Positions 1-8,294 of a DNA stretch of 23,533 nt are shown one piece after another. The position numbers and the translations under genes were made by a program. Position 1 is the stretch's first letter. The number at the start of each line of letters is the position of its first letter. The notes beneath the pieces are model-generated. The model made no database searches and was not told the DNA's origin. It saw only the letters and a program-made list of their open reading frames with translations. The stretch is from a virus. The stretch is from positions 1-23,533 of IMG/VR virus record IMGVR_UViG_3300044635_000988; one strand, given 5' to 3'.

Positions 1-857
1 ACGGTCTGCGCGTTGTCCTCGAACAACTTGTGCTCCATGTTGATGAGCTCGTTGTACGAGGTGGCCGCATCAAGAGAACCAGTGAACGATTGGGTGTTGA
101 TGCCACTCGTGTTCATGATGCCCGTCGGCTGACCGGCGGCACCCGTGCCGTTGAACACCGCAGCGTCGATCTTCAGACCGATGTCACGGGCCAACTGGGT
201 ACGAACCAACTGCTCCGCGCCCGGCGCGCCGAGCTCGATCAGACGGTTCGACAAGGTGCACAATGCGAACACATCGTGCGGGTACAGGTCGATCTGGCCG
301 AAGCTCATGTCACCGCTCGTCACGGCTTCCACTTCGCCGAGCCAGTACGCGGTCGTCGCGCCGGTGATCTTCGGGATCTGAACCGGCGAGCCGGTCAGGC
401 CACCCATGCGAACGGTGCCAGCGTCATAAGCGACGATGCTAGCTTGCAGCAAGGGGATGATCTGGGCCGACATCACTTGGTTCGGAACGATGAAGCCACC
501 GAGGCTGTCCACGGTGGTGACCATGTCCTTGGTCACGACGGCGGAGTCGATCGTGCCGGCAGCAGCCGAGCACATCTCGTATTCCAGCGGCGCGAACTTG
601 GCGACATTGCCCTTCATCAGACCAGAGATCAGCTTGGCGAAGGAAAACTCCTTCACTTCCTTGCTGTCCTGAGCCAGTCCCGGCACGGCGAAGCGTGCGG
701 CCTTGGCTTCAACTTCACGACGCTGGGCATCCAGCTTGTCGTCGAGTTGCTTGGCGAGACGCTCACACAGGTCGGCGTCACGCTTGTCGAGGTTTGCCTT
801 CAACTGGCCGATCAACGCCTGTGACAGCGCATCGACCGAACGATCATTGATTTCCAT
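1..857 (-). CDS. HK97-fold major capsid protein (3' end cut by window edge)
   Basis: Main shell subunit of the virion head. The frame is open from an ATG at 857 to the window edge, about 285 codons, so the C-terminus is missing. A charged helical N-terminus (about residues 5-60) fits the delta or scaffold domain that the head protease removes in HK97-type capsids. It is followed by typical phage_capsid family blocks: GGFIVPNQVMSAQI, then YWLGEVEAVT, then FNGTGAAGQPTGIMNTSG. The start has a good ribosome site (GAGGAA about 7 bases upstream). It lies 26 bases downstream of the protease gene and is the last visible gene of the head operon in the usual portal, protease, capsid order. The family call is firm. 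The mature N-terminus after cleavage cannot be read from the sequence. Confidence 0.93.
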   Translation of the reverse strand, partial: MEINDRSVDALSQALIGQLKANLDKRDADLCERLAKQLDDKLDAQRREVEAKAARFAVPGLAQDSKEVKEFSFAKLISGLMKGNVAKFAPLEYEMCSAAAGTIDSAVVTKDMVTTVDSLGGFIVPNQVMSAQIIPLLQASIVAYDAGTVRMGGLTGSPVQIPKITGATTAYWLGEVEAVTSGDMSFGQIDLYPHDVFALCTLSNRLIELGAPGAEQLVRTQLARDIGLKIDAAVFNGTGAAGQPTGIMNTSGINTQSFTGSLDAATSYNELINMEHKLFEDNAQT

Positions 858-883
858 TTTGAGTTCCTCTGCGGTCTTTGGTG

Positions 884-2686
884 TCACAGGCCGCGAGCAA
901 CGCGCTCGACGACCTGAGCGTAAAACGCCGCAGCGTCTACGCTTTTCGACGACCGCAGAGCGGTCGCCTGTTCGTGTTGCACCGTCACCGCCTTGGCGAT
1001 GTCGGCTTGATCGAGACGCTTCTCCAGCGACTCCAGTGCAATCATGAGATCAGATAGCCGCTTGTCCAGCGCGGTGAGCTTCTTGCTCATCTCTTCGCCT
1101 TCGGGCTTCTCCTCCATCATGCTCTCTTCGACTTCGACTTCCGTCTCCGTCTCCACTTCCATCTTCGTCAAGGTCGAGAACTTGTGAGCTACGAAGACAT
1201 CCGTCTCCTCGTACTCGCCGCCCTCCATCTCCTTGTAGATCTTGATCATGGCAGCGGGATCTTCGCTCGTGCCCTCGACCGAGAAGTCAGAGTTCGGCAC
1301 CTCGATCTTGCCGTTTGTCTCAATGTCCACGATCTCGCCCACGGCCATGCCGCCGCTCGAATCCCAAGTCACGAAGTCGCCGACCTTCAGTTCATCAGGC
1401 GCGGCCTTGGTCTTGGTGCCACAGCCACACGCGCTCTTGTCCGCCGAGGCCGTGCCCTCACGGCACATCGAGTAGGCGACCGCGATTACTTGGTCGATCT
1501 TCCACTCGGGATGCTCCTCGATGAGCTTGGGGATCTTCGACGACACGCACTCTTGTAGCGGGTCGGCGGCGGTCACGGGTGCGTCGCTCTTCGTGCTCTT
1601 CTTCATCGGATCGTAGGCCCAGTTCTTCAGCGAGATGTCACGCTTCGAGATGGGGCACGCCTCGCTGACTGGCTCCCCCTGCTCCATGTTCTTCATGCGT
1701 GCAACGAACGAGATGGTGCGCTTCGCGTCCTCGATGAGGTCAGCGTCCCAGTTCTCCTTCGCGGTCTCCAGCAAACGCAGGTTGCGCTTGATCACCGCGT
1801 CGGCATCGACGCTCGCCTTGCGGCTGCACTCGTTCTCGTCCCACGCCTTGAGCTCCGACGCGCTCATGTTCACGCTCTCGCGCCACGCCGTGTAGGTCGC
1901 GTCGAGCTCGGCCTGATCGACCTTGACCACTGCGCCCAACGCGAACGAACGACGCGCCGGCGTGATGCTGGCGACGCTGCGCAGGAGTTGATCGGCGAGC
2001 GCACGACCGATCGCACCGCGCTTCACCATGTCATCCATCGCAGCCACGATCGGCTCGCTCGCGCCCTTCGAGAGCAGCGCGTTCGGGTTCGCGGGGATGG
2101 TGCAGTTCGAGAGCTCAAGTTGCTGCTGCTCCTCGTACAGCACGCCGTAAGGGCCGAGCCCGAGCTCCTTGCGCTCGGCTTCGTTCTTCGGCTTGTAGGC
2201 GCGAGTCGGCACGAAGCCAACGCTCACAGCACGCAGACCACCCTCGTCGATCATGCGAAGCACGGCCTCGCTGACGGGGTTGGCTTGCTCGGTGAAGTAG
2301 GAGATCGACTCGCGCAGCACGGGCCGACCGCTGTCGTTCTCCATTGTCCAGTCATGGACGCGACCGATGGGGAAGCTGTCCGAGTCGTGGCCCCACAGAG
2401 CGACGGGGTTGGCCTTGAACTGGTCGAACTTCCAACCGCGCACGCGGATGATGTCGCCCATGCGGTCTTGCGTCTCGTCCGATGCGATGAAGCGACGAGT
2501 GCGCGAGCCATCGTCCATCTTGATCACGGGTGCGGCCACGCCGCGCACATGGATCGCGCTCGTGTCCGTCTTGATCGCGTAGATGTCATCGAGCTTCGCG
2601 CCGGCCAACTCCGAATCCGTGGCGATGCCGTTCAGGATTCGTGCGGCAAGCTGCGCGACTTCGCTGTTCTTGATCAGGATGTCCAT
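884..2686 (-). CDS. HK97-type prohead protease fused to Cys-rich, Tudor-like and coiled-coil C-terminal regions
   Basis: Residues about 40-210 are an HK97 prohead protease (serine protease U35 type). Likely catalytic residues are His100 in LWGHDSD and Ser155 in AVSVGFVP, followed by the family block ELSNCTIPANPNAL. Such enzymes mature the prohead by cutting scaffold regions. Most relatives are about 200 residues; this one has 600. The extra part holds a region around 265-360 ending in SLKNWAYDP, a segment CVSSKIPKLIEEHPEW...AYSMC (380-408), a CGCG cluster near 420, a Tudor-like segment (about 433-508, VGDFVTWDSSGG to HKFSTLTK) resembling the Hva1_TUDOR family, an acidic stretch (509-532) and a terminal coiled coil (533-600). 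The last part may be a built-in scaffold. It begins three bases after the portal stop codon. Protease identity is firm; roles of the added domains are inferred. Confidence 0.88.
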   Translation of the reverse strand: MDILIKNSEVAQLAARILNGIATDSELAGAKLDDIYAIKTDTSAIHVRGVAAPVIKMDDGSRTRRFIASDETQDRMGDIIRVRGWKFDQFKANPVALWGHDSDSFPIGRVHDWTMENDSGRPVLRESISYFTEQANPVSEAVLRMIDEGGLRAVSVGFVPTRAYKPKNEAERKELGLGPYGVLYEEQQQLELSNCTIPANPNALLSKGASEPIVAAMDDMVKRGAIGRALADQLLRSVASITPARRSFALGAVVKVDQAELDATYTAWRESVNMSASELKAWDENECSRKASVDADAVIKRNLRLLETAKENWDADLIEDAKRTISFVARMKNMEQGEPVSEACPISKRDISLKNWAYDPMKKSTKSDAPVTAADPLQECVSSKIPKLIEEHPEWKIDQVIAVAYSMCREGTASADKSACGCGTKTKAAPDELKVGDFVTWDSSGGMAVGEIVDIETNGKIEVPNSDFSVEGTSEDPAAMIKIYKEMEGGEYEETDVFVAHKFSTLTKMEVETETEVEVEESMMEEKPEGEEMSKKLTALDKRLSDLMIALESLEKRLDQADIAKAVTVQHEQATALRSSKSVDAAAFYAQVVERVARGL

Positions 2687-2689
2687 GTG

Positions 2690-5107
2690 TTAGTCCAGAG
2701 GTGCCAGCACGCAGCGGCAGTTGATGGTCTCTTCGGGCGCACCTTGCGGGTCGTTCGGGAACCGCAGGTTCGGCGCGAACGCCTCGCCGGGCTTCCGAAT
2801 CTCGCCGTCGAGTGCGAGATGCGAAGGACGAGTGGTGGCATCGTTCGACGACACCCACTGGATCTTCGTGACTCCCGCGCTCTCGTACTCTTGGAACGCC
2901 GCGCTGTTATACGCCTTGCCAGTCTCTGTGCGCGCGATCGTGAGCGCACGCGATTCCTTCGACCCAAAGACCGAGGCCAAGTCTTCGTCGAGCTCGGGCA
3001 ACACCTCGTTCATGCTGCTGGCGATCTCGCTCGTGGTCGTCGGAGAGCTCAGGGTGACCATCATCTTGTCGCGGATCTCGGCGGCTAGCCGCGAGTTCAC
3101 GCCCTCGACGATCTGCGCGCGCTGCTCCGCGATCATGCGCACGATGCGCGGGTCGGTGACTTCTAGCTGCACGCCACCGATGAGCTCGGCGGTATCGGCC
3201 AAGCCGTCACGCCAAGTCGCCGTGATGTTCGCCGAGATGAGCTCGTCGAGTTGACGCTCCCACTCCTCCTTGTTCAGCAGGAGGTACAGCTCAACATCGC
3301 GCTCAGTCCACGCCTTCGTGGTGATCGACTTCTGAGCCGTCGGGCCAGCCTCCGCGAACTCACGCAGCTTGGCCTTTTGCGCGCGCTCGTAACGGCGGAA
3401 CCAAGTCAGGACATCCGCGGCCAGCCGACGCTCGGCTGCATCCAGCGTCTTCTTGTAGATCGACTCCGCGAACGCGATGCGCTCCTCACGCGTATCGAAT
3501 CGCTTGGACGCGTGGCTCTTCGTGGCCTCGGCCACGGGCTGCATCGTCGCCGAAGCACCGCCGAGGATCTGGTTCGCTTGGGCGATCGAGATGCTCGGGA
3601 ACGCCGCGTTGATAAGGGCCGCACCGCTGGACTGCGATAGCGAGCCCTGAGCCACTTGAGTGATGATCAGGAGCAGCGACTCGACCTGTGCGCCGTTCAA
3701 GCCAGCCGATGCAGCAGGAGCCGCCGTAGACGGTTCCTCGGTCGGCGCGGTCGGTGCCGCCGGCACGACGGTCTGAGGCTGGACGCTCGTGTCTTCGCCT
3801 GTGTTCGTGTCGTTGACCGCGAACACTTGGTTGCTCATCGGCGTGAACACCGTGTTGGCCGACTCGACGGTCTCAACTTCAAGGCCCAGCATCTTGGCCG
3901 AGTCATTGAAGCTCAAGCCCACGCCATAGGCCGCGAGCTCCGCAGCCAACTTGAACTTGGCCGAGTGGTCTTCTTGCAGCGCGGTGATGCCTGAGAAGTC
4001 GAAGCTGATGTAACAGCCGGCGAGCCGCGGGTCTTCGAGGCGCGACAACAGGTGGCTGTTGATCTTCTCGGCCACGCTGTCGAGGTAGCCCTTCACGCCT
4101 TGCCAGAACTGGCGGTACGCCTCGGTGACATTGTTGTAGGTCGCCGTGTCGTAGTTGCCGATGACCGGCGGCGGCACCTGAAGGATCGAGCACACCGTAT
4201 CGCGCACCCAGTTGAGGGTCTCGCGCTGCATCATGTCCTTCGGGGTCGCGGGGTTCGGGACAATGTTCACCTTGCCCGTCACGACCTTGAAGCCGCCGAC
4301 CACATCGGGATCCTTGACGGCCTCGTTCACGGACTCTTGGAGGCGGTACTCCTCCTCGTTGCTCATCCCGTCTTCGTAGTTCAGGAACGCGCCGGGGCCA
4401 CCGCCACGCATCACGGCTTCTTGGTACCGCTCGGCTTGGAAGCCGACCGAGATCACACGGAGTGCGGCCTCAAGAGGCGAGAGCCCGCGCATCGGGTCGC
4501 CGGGGTTGTAGTCGTAGAAGTGAACCGTCGAGGCAACTGGGAAGGTCGGCGGCACCGCGCCGTTCGCTGCGTACTGCACCGCGGTGATGCGGCCCGTGTA
4601 TTGGTCGCGTGCGTCCTCGACGATGTCACCGATCACGGGCACGATGACTGTCGGCAGCGGGATCGGTGCCCGAGCATCCACGCTCGGGGAGATCGGCTTG
4701 CCTTCAGAGTCCATCAGGAACCACCAGTCCTCACCGCTCAACTTGCGGTGCGTCATGCCGGCGGCCAGCAGATCAGGCAGACCCATGTCGGGGTTCGGCA
4801 TCTCGAACAGCTTGCGAATCGGGTGCTCTTCGCCGACCTCTTGCGCGTCCTCGTCGGTCGATTCCCAGATGCTCATCGGCACCTGACGCACGGCTTCGGT
4901 CAACGCCTGCACGCACGCGTACACGACCCACGAATCCGACAACGGATCCTCGACCTCGTCACGCCCGCCGGGTGTGCTACGCGCGAGGCCGATCTGGCGA
5001 AGCAACGAGTCCATCGACTTCCCGATGCCCGTGATCTCGACCTTCTCAAAGGTGAGGCCAGTGCCGGGCATACGCTTGAACGGAGACGGTCTACGCTTGC
5101 TGCTCAC
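2690..5107 (-). CDS. Portal protein fused to MuF-like C-terminal domain
   Basis: Residues about 30-430 match the HK97-type portal family (Phage_portal). Visible blocks include DSWVVYACVQALTEAVRQVP, VHFYDYNPGDPMRGLSPLEA and the ILQVPPPVIGNYDTATYNN segment. The portal forms the dodecameric ring through which DNA enters the head. A Pro/Ala/Thr-rich linker (about 430-520) leads to a C-terminal phage Mu protein F-like domain with TIARTETGKAYNSA, RPSHLALDGE and PEETINCRC, the usual MuF signature. In most phages these are two genes. I chose the GTG at 5107 because GAGAGG lies 9 bases before it; the ATG at 5116 has that GAGAGG directly abutting it, which is a poor spacing. The gene sits downstream of terminase and upstream of the protease, as expected for a head module. 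Confidence 0.9.
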   Translation of the reverse strand: MSSKRRPSPFKRMPGTGLTFEKVEITGIGKSMDSLLRQIGLARSTPGGRDEVEDPLSDSWVVYACVQALTEAVRQVPMSIWESTDEDAQEVGEEHPIRKLFEMPNPDMGLPDLLAAGMTHRKLSGEDWWFLMDSEGKPISPSVDARAPIPLPTVIVPVIGDIVEDARDQYTGRITAVQYAANGAVPPTFPVASTVHFYDYNPGDPMRGLSPLEAALRVISVGFQAERYQEAVMRGGGPGAFLNYEDGMSNEEEYRLQESVNEAVKDPDVVGGFKVVTGKVNIVPNPATPKDMMQRETLNWVRDTVCSILQVPPPVIGNYDTATYNNVTEAYRQFWQGVKGYLDSVAEKINSHLLSRLEDPRLAGCYISFDFSGITALQEDHSAKFKLAAELAAYGVGLSFNDSAKMLGLEVETVESANTVFTPMSNQVFAVNDTNTGEDTSVQPQTVVPAAPTAPTEEPSTAAPAASAGLNGAQVESLLLIITQVAQGSLSQSSGAALINAAFPSISIAQANQILGGASATMQPVAEATKSHASKRFDTREERIAFAESIYKKTLDAAERRLAADVLTWFRRYERAQKAKLREFAEAGPTAQKSITTKAWTERDVELYLLLNKEEWERQLDELISANITATWRDGLADTAELIGGVQLEVTDPRIVRMIAEQRAQIVEGVNSRLAAEIRDKMMVTLSSPTTTSEIASSMNEVLPELDEDLASVFGSKESRALTIARTETGKAYNSAAFQEYESAGVTKIQWVSSNDATTRPSHLALDGEIRKPGEAFAPNLRFPNDPQGAPEETINCRCVLAPLD

Positions 5108-5125
5108 GGGTATCATCCTCTCACA

Positions 5126-5368
5126 GTGTCGAAGCCTCGTCGCGGTCGTATGCTAGAGAGTTCATCAGCCAAAGCTGGGGACGCTCTCGTCGTCGTCACG
5201 GCAAGACTTCACAAGTCTACCTACAGTGCGTTGTTCGCCATCGCCACGAATCACCGCATCAAGCCCAGCGTCCTCATTCGTCGTGCATTGGAGGAGGTAG
5301 TCCGATCCTCTTTCGGTACAACTCGGCCTCCCGCTCACCGAGGCGAGTCAAAGTCGTCGAAAGAATGA
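5126..5368 (+). CDS. Ribbon-helix-helix (CopG-like) DNA-binding protein, opposite strand
   Basis: A short plus-strand frame among minus-strand head genes. GTG at 5126 gives 80 residues; ATG at 5150 gives 72. After a basic N-terminus (SKPRRGR), a strand ALVVVTARLHKS is followed by two predicted helices (TYSALFAIATNHRI and KPSVLIRRALEEVV), the pattern of ribbon-helix-helix repressors, which dimerise and bind operators through the strand. The remaining tail is low-complexity and is the only part overlapping the convergent gene at 5274-5522. No convincing ribosome site is visible. Its start lies only 19 bases from the portal start on the other strand, so it could autoregulate or control the head operon. 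That role is inference. A chance antisense frame cannot be excluded, but the fold pattern argues against it. Confidence 0.55.
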   Translation: MSKPRRGRMLESSSAKAGDALVVVTARLHKSTYSALFAIATNHRIKPSVLIRRALEEVVRSSFGTTRPPAHRGESKSSKE

Positions 5369-5522
5369 TGCCGCCCTCGGGGTCACCGCACACCCCGAAG
5401 ATGATCCAGCCGCGCTCCACGAGCGTGAACAACTGGTTCGGGCTCAGTTGATCCGCGTCGCCGGCATCGACCAGAAGCAGATGCGGTAGCAGGAAGTGGT
5501 CGGGTGTCGTCGGGTTTCTCAT
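5274..5522 (-). CDS. Small hypothetical protein between terminase and portal
   Basis: An 82-residue frame in line with the head operon, 84 bases after the terminase stop. I recognise no family. The sequence looks protein-like, with a segment LSPNQLFTLVERGWIIFGV followed by GGIILSTTLTRLGEREAELY. This resembles the small wing-like strand-helix units common in phage hypothetical proteins. The upstream GAGG is close to the ATG, so the ribosome site is weak. Its 3' end overlaps the tail of the opposite-strand ribbon-helix-helix gene by 95 bases. Real coding is probable but not proven. Confidence 0.5.
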   Translation of the reverse strand: MRNPTTPDHFLLPHLLLVDAGDADQLSPNQLFTLVERGWIIFGVCGDPEGGIILSTTLTRLGEREAELYRKRIGLPPPMHDE

Positions 5523-5606
5523 CGCGCCCTCGTGCGTGAATCATCAGGCGTGCACGGGCCGTTGAGTCTTCGGTCTGCGGACACGCGGGCGAGACTACCA
5601 AAGTTG

Positions 5607-7262
5607 TCAGCGACCGCGACGAAGCACACTCAGGCCAGACTTTGGAACGACAGCGAAGCCCGGCTTGTTCGACGCGCCGCGCGATAGTCCGATGATCGCT
5701 GAGTCCCACTGGTCAGGGCTTCGACCGTACCTCTCGCGCAGGCCGTCCTTGCCGTCGTCTCGATGCAACGCGATGCGCGTGCCCTTCGCGCTGTCCTCGA
5801 ACTCGTACCTCGCCCACTGCGACTGTCGCCAGAGCTCTCCGTACTTCTCGGGGATCTTGACCTTGCGCTCTTCGAGGAGACGCTTGGCGACCCAGTGCAA
5901 CTCGCTCTTGCGGTCGCTGAAGATCATCTGGCCAGTGATCTCCTTCCAGTCGTACTTCGCAGCAGAACCGAAGTCCACGCCATCGACATAGAAGCCGAGC
6001 TGCTTCAAGCGATCCAGCACTCCGGCACCCATGCCGACCGAGTCGATGTGGATGTTGCGGGCGGGGATCATCTCGCCCTTGTAGCCCCATGACTTGGCAA
6101 GCTCGACGATCTTGTTCGCCGTTGCCATCAGGTCAGGCAACCGCCACGCGATCTGATCCTTGAGCACACCGTTGGCCCAGAGCGTCGCCACCGATTCGTC
6201 GCTTCCTTGGCGCGCGACATCCACGCCGAGGTGCAACTGGCTCGCGCTCGTTACCTCGCCCAGCTCTGCATCGAGGGCCGCGACCAGCATCCCCTTCGTG
6301 ACGAAGCGACGCTCAAGGCTCTGCTCGGGGAACTTACCCAGCACATAGGCTGACCAGAGCGGCGAGTCCACGCCCCACTCCATGCGCATCTGATCCACCC
6401 ACTCCTTGTCCGCAAGCCAGTCGGGCGCGATGTGGAAGGAGTCGTAGGGCACGGGGTCTGCGCCGTCGTCCTCGCACGCCGAGATCCTGATGCGGTGCCA
6501 GCGCGTGCCGTTGCGGAAGCTGCGCGCAAAGAAGTGGTCGGAGTCCGCGTCGATCGTCGGGTTCGCGGTCAACAGCACATGGACATTCGGGCCAGAGAGC
6601 GAGCCCTCGATGGCACGATAGACCGCGTCGTCCACGCCGGCGGCTTCGTCGATCACGACCACGAGACGCTTGTCACCTAGCTGCGCCTCACGCTTCAGCC
6701 GCTCGACATCCACCTCGTCGGCGTCGTTCTCGTCGATGTCCACATCGTCAGGCAACCGCACGCCGGCGTGCCATCCTTGGAAGCGATCGGGCGAGTTCGT
6801 TGCGATGCCGAGCGCGTAGTGCTCGGGCGCGATCGACAATCGGATCGTGCCAAGCTCACCCGGCAACGCAGGCCAGCGCGTCTTCGCCTTTGACCACATC
6901 GAGCCGATGCGCTGCCACAACACATCGCGCACCTGTCGGCCCGTCGGCGCGGTCGTCAGCACCACGCACTTGCTCGTGTAGATGAATGAGAGCACGGCCA
7001 GTGCCCCAGTCTCAGTCTTGCCGGCCTTGCGACCAGATCGCACCGTCACGAATCGCTTGGTCGATAGCTGTTGCATGATCTCGCGCTGCGCTGCCCAGAG
7101 CCTCGCGCCAAAGACCTTCTTGCAGAGCTTCGACTCCTGCCCGCGGAACTCCTCGAACATGGCCTCGCCTTCTCGAAGGTTGTGCATCTTGCCAACTTCG
7201 AGGAGCGATTCGAGGAGAAGCAGGCGCGTCTCCTCGTCGTGAACGAATGGTTGCCTAGTCAC
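5607..7262 (-). CDS. terL: Terminase large subunit (packaging ATPase and nuclease)
   Basis: The DNA-packaging motor of the phage. The N-terminal ATPase shows Walker A SGRKAGKT (76-83), Walker B VVVIDEA (201-207) and a LTANP coupling motif (231-235). The C-terminal RNase H-like nuclease shows acidic residues at D348 (LGVDVARQGSDES), D407 (IHIDSVG) and in SPDQWDSA near the end. At 551 residues it has normal length. It starts with GTG and overlaps the upstream metallopeptidase-like gene by 8 bases, with only a weak ribosome site, suggesting translational coupling. An acidic stretch (PDDVDIDENDADEVD, about 171-185) is inserted between FQGWHA and Walker B, where many relatives pass directly to the DEA motif. 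The family call is firm. Confidence 0.94.
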   Translation of the reverse strand: MTRQPFVHDEETRLLLLESLLEVGKMHNLREGEAMFEEFRGQESKLCKKVFGARLWAAQREIMQQLSTKRFVTVRSGRKAGKTETGALAVLSFIYTSKCVVLTTAPTGRQVRDVLWQRIGSMWSKAKTRWPALPGELGTIRLSIAPEHYALGIATNSPDRFQGWHAGVRLPDDVDIDENDADEVDVERLKREAQLGDKRLVVVIDEAAGVDDAVYRAIEGSLSGPNVHVLLTANPTIDADSDHFFARSFRNGTRWHRIRISACEDDGADPVPYDSFHIAPDWLADKEWVDQMRMEWGVDSPLWSAYVLGKFPEQSLERRFVTKGMLVAALDAELGEVTSASQLHLGVDVARQGSDESVATLWANGVLKDQIAWRLPDLMATANKIVELAKSWGYKGEMIPARNIHIDSVGMGAGVLDRLKQLGFYVDGVDFGSAAKYDWKEITGQMIFSDRKSELHWVAKRLLEERKVKIPEKYGELWRQSQWARYEFEDSAKGTRIALHRDDGKDGLRERYGRSPDQWDSAIIGLSRGASNKPGFAVVPKSGLSVLRRGR

Positions 7263-7611
7263 TTGATCTTGCGATGATGGATACGAGCTCGGGGTTCAGA
7301 CGCAGCAGCAAGAGCCACCCACGCGAGAGCTTGATCGTCATGTCTTCGTTCGTGTCACTGTACACCGCGTCCGCGTCTTCGCTGGTGTAGCCGACGATCT
7401 CCAGCACGCAGTGCGTGAGCTCGTGCATGAGGAACTCACGCGCGCGCCCGTCGTCGAGGCTCGCGTGCAGAACGATCTCGTGCAGGTCGGTGTCGGTGTG
7501 GGCCCACTCATCATCAGGCAGCGAGTCCGCGACCAAGAGCTTGTAGCGCGCGAAGCCTAAGTCCACCTCACCGATGTGCGCGTCTCGCAGGGTGTCGTAG
7601 ATGTGCGGCAT
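7255..7611 (-). CDS. Small HExxH metallopeptidase-like protein
   Basis: A 118-residue protein with FLMHELTHCVLE (HELTH at 63-67), the zinc-binding and catalytic signature of many metallopeptidases such as SprT-like and ImmA/IrrE-like proteins. A third zinc ligand is not obvious; candidates lie in the acidic EDADAVYSDTNED segment. It has a strong ribosome site (GAGGAGGAA, 8 bases before ATG). It lies between the small and large terminase genes and overlaps the latter by 8 bases, so it is expressed with packaging genes. Its substrate is unknown. The motif is clear; activity is inferred. Confidence 0.72.
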   Translation of the reverse strand: MPHIYDTLRDAHIGEVDLGFARYKLLVADSLPDDEWAHTDTDLHEIVLHASLDDGRAREFLMHELTHCVLEIVGYTSEDADAVYSDTNEDMTIKLSRGWLLLLRLNPELVSIIARSSD

Positions 7612-7616
7612 GGCGA

Positions 7617-8294
7617 CTATTCCTCCTCGTCGCCATTCTCCCCTTTATGGCCCTCGATCTGTTCACGGTGAGCGACCGATAACAGCGCGACCAGCTTGGA
7701 CTGGATGCGCGAAGCAACCACGCCGCCGGCCTCCATCCTGACGAACTCCATGAACTGGCCGAGCAGCGACACCATCTGGGAGCGGTTGAAGACCTGAGTC
7801 TTGTCCAGATGAATGCGCCATGCGCCCTCAATGCGTCGCGCCAGCTTGTCGGCCTGATCGCTGAGCTGATTGATTGCACGATCCTCGGACACGCCGTCAC
7901 GCAAGAGTTGGCCTAGCACTTTAAGGTTGGAACTCATGCCTGCCGAGTCCCCGTCCTTCAATGCCTGCTGCGCGGCCTCGAATAGGTCGAGGCATCGCTT
8001 CCTGAAGTCTGGAGTATCACGGTCGGCGACGCGCTCGGTCGTTCTCTGGAGGCACGCTTCTAGGAGCGCGATGGGTTCCTTGAGGTCGAAGAGGTTGCGG
8101 TCTTCGACGGCCTCATCGTAGTGGGACGCGAGCCCAGACTTCTTGAGCACACGAGAGTAGCGGCCATGCTTGATCGGACGACCGCCTCCAGCGCCGTGCA
8201 TCCTGCACACATTCCAGCCATCTACCGCCCACTGGGTGCACTTGTTCCCATCGCGTCGATGAGCGTGGCACTTCTTCTTTGCCGGCTCAGGCAT
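7617..8294 (-). CDS. terS: Probable terminase small subunit with N-terminal Cys/His zinc motif
   Basis: A 225-residue protein that begins with a Cys/His-rich segment: C9, H12, C19, C30 and H33 (CxxH, then CTQWAVDGWNVCRMHG). This CRMHG-type knuckle is frequent in phage proteins encoded directly before the large terminase. The rest is mainly helical, including a long central region (about 60-160) suited to oligomerisation, and ends in an acidic tail (GENGDEEE). It overlaps the 3' end of the methyltransferase gene by 8 bases and is followed 5 bases later by the metallopeptidase-like gene and then terL. The small-subunit role (recognition of packaging-start DNA) rests on the motif and on position. 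Another zinc-motif DNA-binding protein remains possible. Confidence 0.68.
   Translation of the reverse strand: MPEPAKKKCHAHRRDGNKCTQWAVDGWNVCRMHGAGGGRPIKHGRYSRVLKKSGLASHYDEAVEDRNLFDLKEPIALLEACLQRTTERVADRDTPDFRKRCLDLFEAAQQALKDGDSAGMSSNLKVLGQLLRDGVSEDRAINQLSDQADKLARRIEGAWRIHLDKTQVFNRSQMVSLLGQFMEFVRMEAGGVVASRIQSKLVALLSVAHREQIEGHKGENGDEEE

Noticed and set aside
30-824. Long plus-strand frame opposite the capsid gene
   Set aside because: The minus strand encodes an unmistakable HK97 capsid protein. The plus-strand product is a low-complexity His/Arg/Gly-rich shadow typical of high-GC antisense frames.
1988-3088. 366-residue plus-strand frame
   Set aside because: It runs antisense across both the protease and portal-MuF genes, has Arg/His/Asp-rich composition and shows no domain pattern.
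4052-5125. N-terminal part of a 438-residue plus-strand frame
   Set aside because: This part is antisense to the portal gene. Only the end of the frame (5126-5368) has a plausible protein pattern and is kept as the ribbon-helix-helix gene.
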